This document shows, piece after piece, positions 30,771 to 40,069 of a stretch of DNA of 64,000 bases. The notes below the pieces were generated by a model. The model had not been told where the DNA came from. It searched no databases and saw nothing but the letters and a program-made list of their open reading frames with translations. A program made the position numbers and the translations under genes. Source of the stretch: Bacteroides sp. 51 (GTDB lineage Bacteria; Bacteroidota; Bacteroidia; Bacteroidales; Bacteroidaceae); assembly GCF_010500965.1 (NCBI RefSeq), contig NZ_QVMI01000022.1, positions 1 through 64,000 of the forward strand, written 5' to 3'. Position 1 is the stretch's first letter. Each line of letters opens with the position of its first letter.

Positions 30771-32663
30771 CTAGTTTCGTACGCACTTGATAATTACTGC
30801 CATATCTGTTGTGGCATTGCCTATGGTCACTTTATTATCTGTTGAATTTAGTGTGACGATTTTATCAACTACATTTGGAGAATCGTTATTTGCACACCAA
30901 AAAGCTGAATAGGTACTATTACCATAAGTTTTGTTGTAATATCCAGCCTTGAATGCATTGAATCCGGATAAGTTGTTTGCTCCGCCATCAGCGCTTCCCC
31001 AACCGGAGGTAGTTCGCATTACTGAAGCATTGTCTTTTACATATGTCTTTAGGAGATTGTAATCGTTCTCATTACCAACTCTCCAGCCACCGGGGATTAA
31101 ATTTTCGGTAGCTATGGAAGCGGTATTGTAGAAAAAGAAATTGCCATTATTGTAATATTCCGGGTTTGTTTTGTTTACTGTGAGGCCTGCCTCTGTTGTA
31201 CTTCCCCCATGTTTGATGGCTGTACCATCTATGTACTGGGTTGCTCTGAAGTTGGCCCGCATCCAGTACTGAGTGCCTATTTTAACAATAGAATATTCGA
31301 ATGTATCTTCTCCCCGTTTATCTGTCAGCATATTCGGTTTGACTTGTAATTGCAAAGCGTTGGCAGGGCGTGTGGTTTTTATTTCTCCGTCTCCGGTGAT
31401 ATAGATATATTTAATAACTTCGGATGTACCCTCGGTATAGGCTAAAGTATTGCTCTCTTTATCCCATGCAACGCTTCCTCCATGCTTGTTCCCTGTTTCA
31501 TCTTTAAGTTCCAGAACGCTCCCTTTGGTCAGATCCGTTTTTCCGTTTGATACAGGATATATCACGATGGCTTGTTTCTCTAGTTGATCGGTGCACAAGT
31601 ATTCGAGACAGATTTCGGCCATTTGTTTCTCTTTATTCATCACTTTAAGAACATTAGAGTACGTAAAATCGAGTTGCGAAACCTGAATAACCGTGCCGGC
31701 TTCAATGCCTGTCATGTTGTTTTGCTGGGATGTCCATTCGCCGATACTTGTTGTGATTGTAGCTTGTGTGGCATCATTTGAAGAAAGGAGAGTTATCGTA
31801 TTGTTTTCGGCCACTCCACTGTCAAGCATTCGTTCTTCTTCCAAAGCACATTCAAACAAACGGTTCTCTACATATAATTCCACTATGATGTGCGATTGGG
31901 GAACTGTTTGTGGAATGATAATCGCACTTTTTCCACAAAGCATATCGCCTTCAATGTGCCAGGTTCCATAAGGGATGATATCTGCCTTCTCGCTATGATC
32001 GGTAAACTTATCCGTAACCAGATTATAATTAGCTTTTGTATATACGTTCTTAATCTTTACGGTTGGGTTGATTTGCAGCATCGTTTCAGTAGTATATCCA
32101 CTAATCGCTTCCAGTTGCACATTCAGTTTAAAAAGTTTATGCTCAAATTTCAGTCCTACCGGCTCCTCTGATGTGCCGACTTCGTTTGCCTTTGCTATCA
32201 TAAAGTCGGAAGTGGAAAATACTGCTTTTGTGGTTTGATCAACATTAGTTTCTATCCTGATACTGCTTTCGCCTTTTGCTATAGCATTTTTCCGGTAAGG
32301 ATAATAACCAATGAAGTTACATTTGTTATTTCCTTCCGGAAAGAAGATATCTTCCTGTGGAGAAAATCCGGTTTGAAGGTTGTTACTGAACTTTGCATTA
32401 TCAATATATCGGGTCTTTTCGATGGTTCCAGGAGCTACCATGATATAAAGCCCGATGGCATCATTCTCTTCGAATCCATTTGCAGTGAATCCGCTCATTC
32501 CTTTCTGAGAGGCCGAGAGAGATATTGGAATATCACTTGCTTCTGGAGCTTCTTCGGGAATATCATTCACACAAGAAAAGAATAACTGGCTGCATAGTAC
32601 AGCGAAAATGAAAGAAAACTTAAAAGAGCATATAAATGCCCTATCAAAATAATTCTTTAGCAT
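30771..32663 (-). CDS. Fimbrillin-family lipoprotein with C-terminal FISUMP domain
   Basis: This 630-residue lipoprotein has lipobox LFFSC (lipidated Cys about 31). Residues about 45-320 have the fimbrillin/Mfa-like pattern (ISLSASQKGMSGFT, FEENDAIGLYI, FIGYYPY, FEHKLFKLNV) of Bacteroidales pilins and adhesins. Residues about 450-630 are a FISUMP domain (IGTQYWMRANFRAT, PGGWRVGNENDYN, SGFNAFKAGYY and the Cys near the end in IKCVRN). It is probably an adhesin or pilus-tip protein on the surface. It is a single gene facing dnaB. The architecture is commonly found in this order of bacteria; ligand unknown. Confidence 0.82.
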   Translation of the reverse strand: MLKNYFDRAFICSFKFSFIFAVLCSQLFFSCVNDIPEEAPEASDIPISLSASQKGMSGFTANGFEENDAIGLYIMVAPGTIEKTRYIDNAKFSNNLQTGFSPQEDIFFPEGNNKCNFIGYYPYRKNAIAKGESSIRIETNVDQTTKAVFSTSDFMIAKANEVGTSEEPVGLKFEHKLFKLNVQLEAISGYTTETMLQINPTVKIKNVYTKANYNLVTDKFTDHSEKADIIPYGTWHIEGDMLCGKSAIIIPQTVPQSHIIVELYVENRLFECALEEERMLDSGVAENNTITLLSSNDATQATITTSIGEWTSQQNNMTGIEAGTVIQVSQLDFTYSNVLKVMNKEKQMAEICLEYLCTDQLEKQAIVIYPVSNGKTDLTKGSVLELKDETGNKHGGSVAWDKESNTLAYTEGTSEVIKYIYITGDGEIKTTRPANALQLQVKPNMLTDKRGEDTFEYSIVKIGTQYWMRANFRATQYIDGTAIKHGGSTTEAGLTVNKTNPEYYNNGNFFFYNTASIATENLIPGGWRVGNENDYNLLKTYVKDNASVMRTTSGWGSADGGANNLSGFNAFKAGYYNKTYGNSTYSAFWCANNDSPNVVDKIVTLNSTDNKVTIGNATTDMAVIIKCVRN

Positions 32664-32996
32664 AGTAGAGTCGTTCTAAGCCCTATTAAAGGGGGTTATG
32701 TTTATGGGTTGTCTATAATTTGGCGTCAAAGATAAATAAATAAAATCTGTATGCAATAGGGGACATCAAAAAAAATGATGGAAAGGTAAAATAGGGCCAT
32801 AGCTGTCTAAAAGAAAAGTCCCAGCGAATCACTTCGACGGGACCTTATTTACTTAAGTGGCTACGTAATAAAATTATGACTAATTAATTAAATTCTGATA
32901 CTGCAAAGATAGTGGGTATCCGTGGAGTGCGCAATCGCTTGTTATAGGTATATTTGATGTATTGCTCCCTACAAATGATTACTTATAACATAAATT
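32664..32996. other. Intergenic with a minus-strand terminator
   Basis: AT-rich gap holding the terminator at 32818-32843 and the upstream region of the fimbrillin gene. No ORF seen. Confidence 0.5.
32818..32843 (-). terminator. Terminator of the polysaccharide gene set
   Basis: Stem GTCCC (32818-32822) and GGGAC (32839-32843), extended by AAG...CTT-type pairs, and on the minus strand followed by TTTTCTTTT. It ends the transcript from the response regulator through the acetyltransferase. Confidence 0.6.
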
Positions 32997-33632
32997 TTAA
33001 TTGCTCTTACTTCGCTGCGGCACATTGCCGCCCCACTCTTTGCTTTCAAAGTCATATTGTTTCATTACGCGTGCCGGTATGCCTGCGCATACACTATATG
33101 GTGGCATAGATTTGCTGACAACACTTCCGGCTGCTACCACACAGTGTTTCCCGATGGTGACACCCGGAAGAATAACCGCATTGGCTCCTATCCAGACATC
33201 ATCTTCAATGACGACCGGAGAAGTACTTACTCCCTGTTCATCAATCGGTATATTTACATCTTCAAAATTATGATTCAATCCGGTTACCGTAATATTCTGG
33301 GCCAGATTAACATGACTACCTATCGTAACGGGTCCAATGATGGTATTTCTTAATCCTACACGAGTATAGTCGCCAATAACCAGATCGCCTACAGCATTAT
33401 TCAAACAGCTAAAGTCTTCTACCACCGAGTATTTACCAAGTGAGAACTTGCGGAAGGGAGGAAGGTCTTTGCGCACACTACGGTAAATAACCGAGCCTTT
33501 ACCTCTCTTCAAGTAGGTAAAGTAAAATAAGCGTATCCACCACTGCGGACGGGTTTTTACGGGATGCATAATGAAGTTCAGAACGAGCTTCTTGAGTACC
33601 GGATGGCTTTTTATTTTCTCTTTTAACCCCAT
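32997..33632 (-). CDS. Hexapeptide-repeat acyltransferase
   Basis: This 211-residue left-handed beta-helix protein has repeats around [41 protein letters not shown] and [15 protein letters not shown]; the His in LNHNFED is the likely catalytic residue. It probably O-acetylates a sugar of the exopolysaccharide made by the neighbours. The C-terminal residues [11 protein letters not shown] (about 201-211) are encoded by a copy of the dispersed palindromic repeat (core 33014-33032), so the end of the protein seems to have been replaced or extended by that element. Last gene of a minus-strand unit. Confidence 0.83.
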   Translation of the reverse strand: MGLKEKIKSHPVLKKLVLNFIMHPVKTRPQWWIRLFYFTYLKRGKGSVIYRSVRKDLPPFRKFSLGKYSVVEDFSCLNNAVGDLVIGDYTRVGLRNTIIGPVTIGSHVNLAQNITVTGLNHNFEDVNIPIDEQGVSTSPVVIEDDVWIGANAVILPGVTIGKHCVVAAGSVVSKSMPPYSVCAGIPARVMKQYDFESKEWGGNVPQRSKSN

Positions 33633-33717
33633 ATTTTTTATTTACTATTTACGGATTTACTATTTACAATTTCAAAGCCTCACCACAGAGTGACACGGAG
33701 AGTTACAGAGCTTAACG

Positions 33718-33736
33718 CGTAGCGGCATCTTGCCTT
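33718..33736. repeat. Degenerate palindromic element directly after the GT2 stop
   Basis: TAGCGGCATCTTGCC matches the core of the dispersed family. It sits against the stop codon (33737) of the GT2 gene. AT-rich repeats of the TTTACTATTTACGG kind lie between it and the acetyltransferase start (33640-33675). Confidence 0.45.
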
Positions 33737-34900
33737 TTAATGGTTACTGTGATCAGTATGGATGAATTTTTTGTTTACTCCACGCAAGCGGAACAGGTTG
33801 AGGAACATCAATATTCCCAATTTCGGGATTTTGATTATGGCACGCGCCAAGTCTTTGTTTACCAGATAACGAGGAACGGCTATACATAACGTAATGATTA
33901 AGAACAAGAGTAATGACCACCATTTGATAGAAAGCGTCCAATCATATAAAGTAACAAGAAGGGCAAAGAAGCCGATAGCACCTAATAAAATAATACGGGG
34001 CAACATCATCCATTGAAATATCTTATCGCAATAGTCCCAGTTGCCGGAAAATAATGCTTTAGGCAGTTCAGGCAAGGCTTGTGTGAGGATGCCATAATTA
34101 GCAGCCAGCCAGCGACGCCGTTGATTGTAGAATGCTGCATCTTTAGGGATTTTCTCGTCGTATACGTTAGCATCTTCCAGATATTCGATATGAATTCGTT
34201 GTTTTAACAACAGGGCTTCAAGCTCCTTATCCTCTCCGGCGGTAGATGCTTTGAAAATATTCTTTTTAAACCATTGGTACTGAAATGCCATACCCGAACC
34301 GATAAGTGCGGAAGAGAATCCCAGCCTGACATGGCCTTTTCTGAATATAGAGTTATTCATCTCTTCGCTCACAGCGTCCAATAAAGCAGTGGAAGTATTC
34401 CGGTTCTTTGCCATACGGTGTCCTTGTATGGCGATGCAGCCGGCGTCGTACTGATTGTTTATTCTTTCCAGGAAATCTGGGTCAACCAGATTATCTCCGT
34501 CCATAATGACTACAACATCATATTTATTCTCATCCAACGAGTTCATAGCCAATTGCAGTGCTTTGGCTTTGGAGCTATCCTTGTAATTTGCTTTAAGCAC
34601 GGTTGCTCCTGCTTGTTTCAGTTGCTCGTTGGTTTCGTCTGTCATTTGGTCTGAAATGACAACCACATCAAACAGAGCTGACGGATAATCTTGTTTCAGA
34701 AAAGTAGATACAGATGAAAGGATTACTTTATCTTCTTTATAGGCCGGATACAGAACCGCATAACGGTATTGCTTTTTTGCTTTACCAGGCCTGTTAGAAC
34801 GTTTGAATATGGAAGCGAACGCAAAGATGAACAGGTACAAAACTGTTATTCCCATACAGAGGAATAAAATTAGTTCGACTATATGCACGATAGTTTCCAT
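33737..34900 (-). CDS. GT2 processive glycosyltransferase
   Basis: This 387-residue membrane protein has an N-terminal helix (about 5-30), GT-A domain with YPAYKED, VVVISDQMTDET, the DxD in IMDGDN (about 122-127), the acid in TAGEDKEL and the QRRRW motif (about 260), then three C-terminal helices. This pattern is that of cellulose-synthase/hyaluronan-synthase-like GT2 enzymes which make and export a beta-linked polysaccharide. It stands with the sugar-phosphate transferase (19 bp upstream) and acetyltransferase. The polymer is unknown. Confidence 0.85.
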   Translation of the reverse strand: METIVHIVELILFLCMGITVLYLFIFAFASIFKRSNRPGKAKKQYRYAVLYPAYKEDKVILSSVSTFLKQDYPSALFDVVVISDQMTDETNEQLKQAGATVLKANYKDSSKAKALQLAMNSLDENKYDVVVIMDGDNLVDPDFLERINNQYDAGCIAIQGHRMAKNRNTSTALLDAVSEEMNNSIFRKGHVRLGFSSALIGSGMAFQYQWFKKNIFKASTAGEDKELEALLLKQRIHIEYLEDANVYDEKIPKDAAFYNQRRRWLAANYGILTQALPELPKALFSGNWDYCDKIFQWMMLPRIILLGAIGFFALLVTLYDWTLSIKWWSLLLFLIITLCIAVPRYLVNKDLARAIIKIPKLGILMFLNLFRLRGVNKKFIHTDHSNH

Positions 34901-34918
34901 AATGTTAGCATTAAAAAG

Positions 34919-36067
34919 TTAGACGTCTTCTTTCTGAACGAATGCTGTGACTGTTTTTAAGATAATCTTTATGTCCATCCAGAATGAGAATGTTTTGGCA
35001 TATTTGATATCCAGGAGTTTGCGCTCTTCGGCAGATAGTTTACCCGAATCTCCCCGTTTTTCAACTTGCCAAAGTCCGGTAAGTCCTGCGGGAGCCATAA
35101 AGCGGTCGATATATTCATCGCTTGTCAGGAGCTCGGCTTCATAGAGTGGGAGCGGACGATTGCCTACTACGGACATATCGCCTTTCAGAATGTTTATAAG
35201 TTGCGGGAGTTCGTCAATACTGTATTTACGGATAATGTGCCCCACCTTGGTAATGCGGGGGTCATTTTCCAGTTTAACGAATGAGTTCTTTTGTTCCTGA
35301 GTCTTTTGGGTGATATAATCGTGTTCTGAGATCACAAAATCATCCGAGATCAATACAATGTCCTCGTCAATTTCGGTATCATCATCAACACCCCAGAAGT
35401 TCTCGGGTTCCACTTCCGTCTGGTATTGATTCAGGTCGTTGAAATCCTTCAGATGTTTGTCTGCCCCGGTATACATGGAGCGAAACTTCAGAAAATCAAA
35501 AATCCGGTAATTACTACCTACACGTTTAGATTTGTAGATAATCTGCCCTTTACTTTCTATCCGAATAGCTAGTGCCGTAATAATCAGAAGTGGAGATAGG
35601 CAGATCAAAGCTAATGAAGAGAATACGATGTCGAAACAACGCTTCCATAAAGGAAGCTTAAATTTCTTGATCTGTTCCCTGCTTTTCTCTTGTTCAGATT
35701 GTTCCTGCTGTTTCCTTTTCAGAAAATCGAATATCTCATTGATATTTTCGGCTTTTGCCTGGTTGGAAATGGTGTTATTGATTCCCGCCCTGAGATAGGC
35801 AAGGCTGTTATCCTTGTCGAAAGACCGGATAACCAATACGATATATTGATTAGGCAGCTTTTTCCTTATTTTCTTGATTTCAGCTATATCCTTCTCTACA
35901 TCATCTTGTTCATAAAAGGTAATAACTATATTGTTACCTCTTAATCTTTCGATTGTTTGAGTTGCTTTGTTGCTATTTGATACGGCCTGAAAGGTTGCTT
36001 TCAGTGGCAAATTGGAAAAATGCTCAATATTCTCTTTATTCTTACCTACGTATATAAGATATTGCAT
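34919..36067 (-). CDS. Initiating sugar-phosphate transferase with receiver-like N-terminal domain
   Basis: This 382-residue protein has residues 1-118 with the strand-helix rhythm of a CheY-like receiver ([45 protein letters not shown]) but lacking the phosphoacceptor Asp pattern. After a Lys/Glu-rich linker and a membrane hairpin (about 148-170) comes the bacterial sugar transferase core: [72 protein letters not shown] long acidic insert (about 215-260) interrupts the core. It starts polysaccharide synthesis by adding a sugar phosphate to undecaprenyl phosphate. It lies 14 bp after a stand-alone response regulator gene, which may talk to the receiver-like domain. Confidence 0.83.
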   Translation of the reverse strand: MQYLIYVGKNKENIEHFSNLPLKATFQAVSNSNKATQTIERLRGNNIVITFYEQDDVEKDIAEIKKIRKKLPNQYIVLVIRSFDKDNSLAYLRAGINNTISNQAKAENINEIFDFLKRKQQEQSEQEKSREQIKKFKLPLWKRCFDIVFSSLALICLSPLLIITALAIRIESKGQIIYKSKRVGSNYRIFDFLKFRSMYTGADKHLKDFNDLNQYQTEVEPENFWGVDDDTEIDEDIVLISDDFVISEHDYITQKTQEQKNSFVKLENDPRITKVGHIIRKYSIDELPQLINILKGDMSVVGNRPLPLYEAELLTSDEYIDRFMAPAGLTGLWQVEKRGDSGKLSAEERKLLDIKYAKTFSFWMDIKIILKTVTAFVQKEDV

Positions 36068-36081
36068 ATTAAAAGGCGATC

Positions 36082-36447
36082 TTAATCAATAATCTTTTTG
36101 ATACGCACCTTAAGTTCTTGTGGGTTGAACGGCTTCAAAATGAAATCTGCAGCACCTTCTTCCAACAATTTAATTCTTTCTGTTGTACTTTCTTCGCTGG
36201 ATAGCATAATGATAGGAATTGGTTTGAAAAGTTCATTGCTTTTCATATAACGTAAGAATTCGTCACCCATCATTTTAGGCATGCGGATGTCTGATATGAT
36301 TAAATCGGGAACTTCACCTTCTTCCAGCTTTTCAATGGCATCCAACGGATTTTCGTAATAAGTAAAATCGTAATCTTTGCTTAAGTAGATAGCAACAACT
36401 TTTGCTATGGATGCTTTGTCGTCAATTAGCATTATCTTCTTTTTCAT
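36082..36447 (-). CDS. Single-domain response regulator
   Basis: This 121-residue CheY-like protein has acidic pair Asp9-Asp10, phosphoacceptor Asp53 (ISDIRMP), Ser/Thr at about 83 and Lys105 (FILKPF), all intact. There is no output domain and no histidine kinase nearby. It is the first gene of the unit with the sugar transferase, GT2 and acetyltransferase, so it probably controls polysaccharide synthesis by protein contact. Fairly sure for the fold; partner unknown. Confidence 0.87.
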   Translation of the reverse strand: MKKKIMLIDDKASIAKVVAIYLSKDYDFTYYENPLDAIEKLEEGEVPDLIISDIRMPKMMGDEFLRYMKSNELFKPIPIIMLSSEESTTERIKLLEEGAADFILKPFNPQELKVRIKKIID

Positions 36448-36661
36448 ATAGAAACAGAGGTTGTATTAAGAATTTTAATAACGATATATTTCAGAAACAA
36501 CAATAAGTTGTTTATTATGTGCAAATATATAACATATTTTGGTTTTTGGCCTTATTTTTCGGTTTTTTGAGGTGAAAAAGCACCGAAAACCGTGTAAATC
36601 ACTATATTCTTGTAAATAACAACAATGAGGAAGAAAATGTTTCCTGAATAGAGGAAAATAA

Positions 36662-37708
36662 TCAGAAAATACGTTTGGTTATTTCTCCGGCCATATTCGA
36701 ATTCATTCTCTGTCTGATTTCAGCGTTTGATAGTCCATGACCTAACAGAAACATCAGTTTGGTTACCGCTGCTTCGGGAGTACTGTCATATCCACTAATT
36801 ACTCCTGCTTGTAATAGCTGGAGTCCGGTTTCGTAACGCTCCATTTCTACAATTCCTGAGGAACATTGAGTAATATTTACAATAATAATTCCCCGTTCCG
36901 TGGCGTCTCTTAGTAAATTTATGAACCACGCTTTCTGAGGTGCATTACCCGAGCCGAATGTTTTAAGAACAACCGCTTTCAACCCTTGTACATGAAGTAC
37001 AGAGGTGATAATCTCCTGTTGTATGCCGGGGAATAAAGTCAGTATTACTACATTGGTATCAAATAAATAATGTGGTTTCAGTGGTTTGGAAGGGTCGGGT
37101 TGGCGGATTAGTCCCGGTTCGTATTTAATATGTATGCCTGCCCGCGCGAGTGGGGGATAATTGAACGACCGGAATGCGTTGAAGTTTTCGGCATTGATCT
37201 TGCATGTTCTATTGCCTCGCATCAGATGGTTTTCGAAAAAGATGCAGACCTCGGGAACCATAGCAGTACCGCTACTGTTCTTTGCAGCGGCTATTTCAAT
37301 GGCAGTAATCAGGTTTTCTTTTCCATCGGTACGCAGTGTTCCGATAGGTAGTTGTGAACCTGTCAGGATAACCGGTTTACTCAGGTTCTCGAGCATGAAA
37401 CTCAATGCTGCTGCGGTATAAGACATGGTGTCTGTTCCGTGCAGGATAACAAAACCATCGAAATGTTCATAGTTATAATTGATGATTTTTACAAGTTTAG
37501 CCCAAAAGGAGGGTTCCATATCCGATGAGTCGATGGGAGGATTAAACTGGTAGGATAATATGCGATAGTTGAAGCGTTTAAGTTCTGGGACATGCTCCAA
37601 AAGGTGATCGAAATTAAAGTTTTCCAGTGCTCCTGTTTCAGGGTTCTCAATCATCCCGATGGTACCACCAGTGTAGATAATTAATACGGATGGGGTATTC
37701 TCAATCAT
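36662..37708 (-). CDS. ansA: Type I L-asparaginase
   Basis: This 348-residue cytoplasmic amidohydrolase hydrolyses asparagine to aspartate and ammonia. The first active-site motif IYTGGTIGM (11-19) has the nucleophile Thr16, and the second HGTDTM has Thr92-Asp93. No signal peptide, length normal for AnsA. It may feed nitrogen assimilation, which fits the many nitrogen genes in this window. Stands alone, minus strand; the 3' side is 214 bp from the response regulator. Confidence 0.92.
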   Translation of the reverse strand: MIENTPSVLIIYTGGTIGMIENPETGALENFNFDHLLEHVPELKRFNYRILSYQFNPPIDSSDMEPSFWAKLVKIINYNYEHFDGFVILHGTDTMSYTAAALSFMLENLSKPVILTGSQLPIGTLRTDGKENLITAIEIAAAKNSSGTAMVPEVCIFFENHLMRGNRTCKINAENFNAFRSFNYPPLARAGIHIKYEPGLIRQPDPSKPLKPHYLFDTNVVILTLFPGIQQEIITSVLHVQGLKAVVLKTFGSGNAPQKAWFINLLRDATERGIIIVNITQCSSGIVEMERYETGLQLLQAGVISGYDSTPEAAVTKLMFLLGHGLSNAEIRQRMNSNMAGEITKRIF

Positions 37709-37771
37709 GTGCGAAGGGCTCTTTTGTTAAATTGGGAGCAAAGGTAAGAATAAAATTCCATTTACGATTGG

Positions 37772-37831
37772 ACGATTTACGATTGGAGTTACTAAGCTAT
37801 GATCCACAAAGCAATTCCAATCGTAAATCGT
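37772..37831. repeat. TTTACGATT-family inverted repeat between ansA and trp genes
   Basis: Perfect 16-bp arms ACGATTTACGATTGGA (37772-37787) and complement (37816-37831). A further unit of the family at 37837-37850 contains the stop codon and the last codons (Leu-Ile-Tyr-Asp) of the trpF-trpA fusion gene. Confidence 0.7.
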
Positions 37832-37838
37832 AAATTAT

Positions 37839-39233
37839 TTAATCGTAAATCAAATCGTGTTTTAGCGCTTTAATCGCTTTTTCCGGATCTTTTTCTTCTT
37901 CCAGTAATGTTACGAACTTGCTTCCGACAATAGCACCCGACGCATGTTTGCAAGCCGCTTCGAAAGTAGCTTTGTTGCTGATACCAAAACCTACCATCAG
38001 TGGGTTTCGGAGCTTCATGTCCTGTATACGCTTGAAATAAGTCTGTTTCTGCGTGTCGAAATCTTTTTGTGCTCCGGTTGTTGCAGCCGATGATACCATA
38101 TAGATAAAGCCATCTGTATTCTCATCAATTTCCCGTACCCGTTCTTCACTGGTTTCCGGGGTAATCAGCATGATAATTTTGATGTTGTATTGTTCTGCAA
38201 TGGCACGATACTCTTCCTGGTAATCCTTAAACGGCAAATCGGGGATAATTACGCCATCTATTCCACAAGTGGCACACTGTTTGCAGAAACGTTCAAATCC
38301 ATATTTCATAATAGGATTAAGGTATCCCATGAATAATAAGGGAATGTTAACGTCCTTACGTATGTCTTGTAATTGTTCGAATAGCAGGTTTAGTGACATA
38401 CCATTGCGCAATGCTTCTGTTGCTGCATTTTGGATGACTATACCATCTGCCATCGGGTCACTGAACGGTATGCCGATTTCGATCATGCTTACTCCGTTCT
38501 TCTCTAATGTTTTGATCACTTCTGTTGTACCATTCAATGTAGGAGTTCCTGCACAAAAGTATATAGATAACAGATCTTTCTTGTTGCTGTTGAATAGTTG
38601 ATTTATTCTGTTCATATCCTTTATTTGTTTTACGAATTTTGATACTCTTTTTACATCTTTCTTTCCCGGTTTTGTTTCAAAGCGGCTGTTAATATCATAT
38701 CCTGCGAGGCGGGGATGACTGAATGCTTTTAATGCTTTTACAGTCTGTATGTCAATGCCACCACTTAATAGAAAAGGTGTTTGTCCGTTATAATAGTATA
38801 AGACATCCCAATCGAATTGTTTGCCCGATCCTCCGAACGTATCGCATTTGGTGTCAAACAGGAAATAATCACATATTCCTTCGTACGGAGCTGTTTGAGT
38901 GATATCCTCTTTTGCGGCGATTGAAAAGTTTTTGATAATTTTTAGTCCGGTACGCTGCAAAGCCTGACAGTATTCGGGCGATTCGTTTCCATGTAACTGT
39001 ACATAGTCTAAGGAGAAACGATTGGCAATGGTCTGTACATATGCTTTGTCTTCATTGACAAACACTCCGACGCGTTTAGCCTGGCCGGGGAGATAATCGG
39101 GGACTTCATGTACGCATCTGGGGGATTTGGAATAGAAAATTAGTCCGATCATATTTATGCCTAGTAGTTCAATATCACGGATATTCTTTCCTTCCTTCAT
39201 TCCGCAGACTTTGATCAGTTTGTTCTTCATCAT
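37839..39233 (-). CDS. TrpF-TrpA fusion (phosphoribosylanthranilate isomerase + tryptophan synthase alpha)
   Basis: This protein has about 464 residues from ATG 39233, directly behind trpC; the frame runs to 39254 inside trpC. In the 471-residue numbering from 39254: residues 1-213 are TrpF (VCGMKEGKN with catalytic Cys17; LFDTKCDTFGGSGKQFDW; SGGIDIQTV). Residues from Met214 are TrpA (EIGIPFSDPMADG with Glu259 and Asp270; IPDLPF; GFGISN). Normally these are two proteins. At the join the DNA reads AAATAAAGGATATG: one frame over it gives a TAA stop and a ribosome site before the old TrpA ATG (38615). A single-base change thus could have fused them. Separate TrpA made from the internal start is also possible. 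It could be a real fusion or a sequencing error. Confidence 0.88.
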   Translation of the reverse strand: MMKNKLIKVCGMKEGKNIRDIELLGINMIGLIFYSKSPRCVHEVPDYLPGQAKRVGVFVNEDKAYVQTIANRFSLDYVQLHGNESPEYCQALQRTGLKIIKNFSIAAKEDITQTAPYEGICDYFLFDTKCDTFGGSGKQFDWDVLYYYNGQTPFLLSGGIDIQTVKALKAFSHPRLAGYDINSRFETKPGKKDVKRVSKFVKQIKDMNRINQLFNSNKKDLLSIYFCAGTPTLNGTTEVIKTLEKNGVSMIEIGIPFSDPMADGIVIQNAATEALRNGMSLNLLFEQLQDIRKDVNIPLLFMGYLNPIMKYGFERFCKQCATCGIDGVIIPDLPFKDYQEEYRAIAEQYNIKIIMLITPETSEERVREIDENTDGFIYMVSSAATTGAQKDFDTQKQTYFKRIQDMKLRNPLMVGFGISNKATFEAACKHASGAIVGSKFVTLLEEEKDPEKAIKALKHDLIYD

Positions 39234-39237
39234 AGAG

Positions 39238-40062
39238 TTATTTAAGTTGATCAATGAATGAAGCGAGTGTTTTTCCCGGATCGGCTGTTTTCATAAATGT
39301 TTCACCAATCAGGAATCCACGAAAGCCGCGATCGCTAAGCAGTTTTACGGTTTCGGGATTTGAGATACCGCTTTCCGAAACTAATACGGTATCTTGAGGT
39401 AATAATTCGGCCAGACGGAAAGAGTTGTCTACTGTAGTATGAAATGTACCGAGGTTACGGTTGTTAATACCTACCATATCTACCTGTGGAGTGATATAGG
39501 GCAATTCGGACTCGTTATGTATTTCCAATAGAACTTCCAGGCCCAGTTGGTGTGCTTTCTCTATTAACTCCTGACATTTTTCCTGTTCTAATGCTGCTGC
39601 AATAAGCAGAATGGCATCCGCACCGACAATCTTGGATTGATAAAGCTGGTATTCGTTAATGATAAAGTCTTTACGGAGAATAGGAATATCCACCAAAGAA
39701 CGTGCCGTACGTAAGTCCATTAATGTACCTCCAAAGAACTTCTCATCCGTCAGGATGGATAGCGCAGCAGCTCCGGCCTTTTTATAGGAAGGAACAATTT
39801 CTTCAATTTTTGCATGCTGCTTAATCCAACCTTTAGATGGCGATCGCCGTTTAAACTCAGCAATAATGCGGCGGCAAGGTACCGCTGCCAGGTTTCCATG
39901 CGACAACAATTCGCTACTGCCAAGTGCTTTACGCATAGACAGCTTGGGTGTAACATCTTGCTGCCTATCCTGTAAATCTTCTAATGGAATAGAGCGTTTT
40001 TGAAAGTCAACTTCAAAACGTTTGTTTTCAATAATTTCCGAAAGTATATCTTTTGTTTTCAT
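39238..40062 (-). CDS. trpC: Indole-3-glycerol phosphate synthase with palindromic-element insertion
   Basis: This 274-residue TIM barrel closes the indole ring in tryptophan synthesis. IIAEFKRRSPSKGWI (66-80), ILTDEKFFGG and VGINNRNLGTF are canonical. Between the N-terminal helix (SMRKAL) and IIAEFKRR lies a stretch SSELLSHGNLAAVPCRR (about 49-65); its second half is encoded by a perfect copy of the dispersed palindromic repeat (39868-39902). This is an in-frame insertion in a loop before the first barrel strand, so the enzyme is probably still active. Lies 7 bp after trpD. Confidence 0.93.
   Translation of the reverse strand: MKTKDILSEIIENKRFEVDFQKRSIPLEDLQDRQQDVTPKLSMRKALGSSELLSHGNLAAVPCRRIIAEFKRRSPSKGWIKQHAKIEEIVPSYKKAGAAALSILTDEKFFGGTLMDLRTARSLVDIPILRKDFIINEYQLYQSKIVGADAILLIAAALEQEKCQELIEKAHQLGLEVLLEIHNESELPYITPQVDMVGINNRNLGTFHTTVDNSFRLAELLPQDTVLVSESGISNPETVKLLSDRGFRGFLIGETFMKTADPGKTLASFIDQLK
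39868..39902. repeat. Palindromic element inside trpC
   Basis: It holds GCGGCGGCAAGGTACCGC, then TGCCAGGTTTCCATGCG. It is a near-identical copy of the intergenic elements after dnaB and before dapL, here read in frame as HGNLAAVPCRR on the minus strand. Confidence 0.8.
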
Positions 40063-40069
40063 AATTCAT

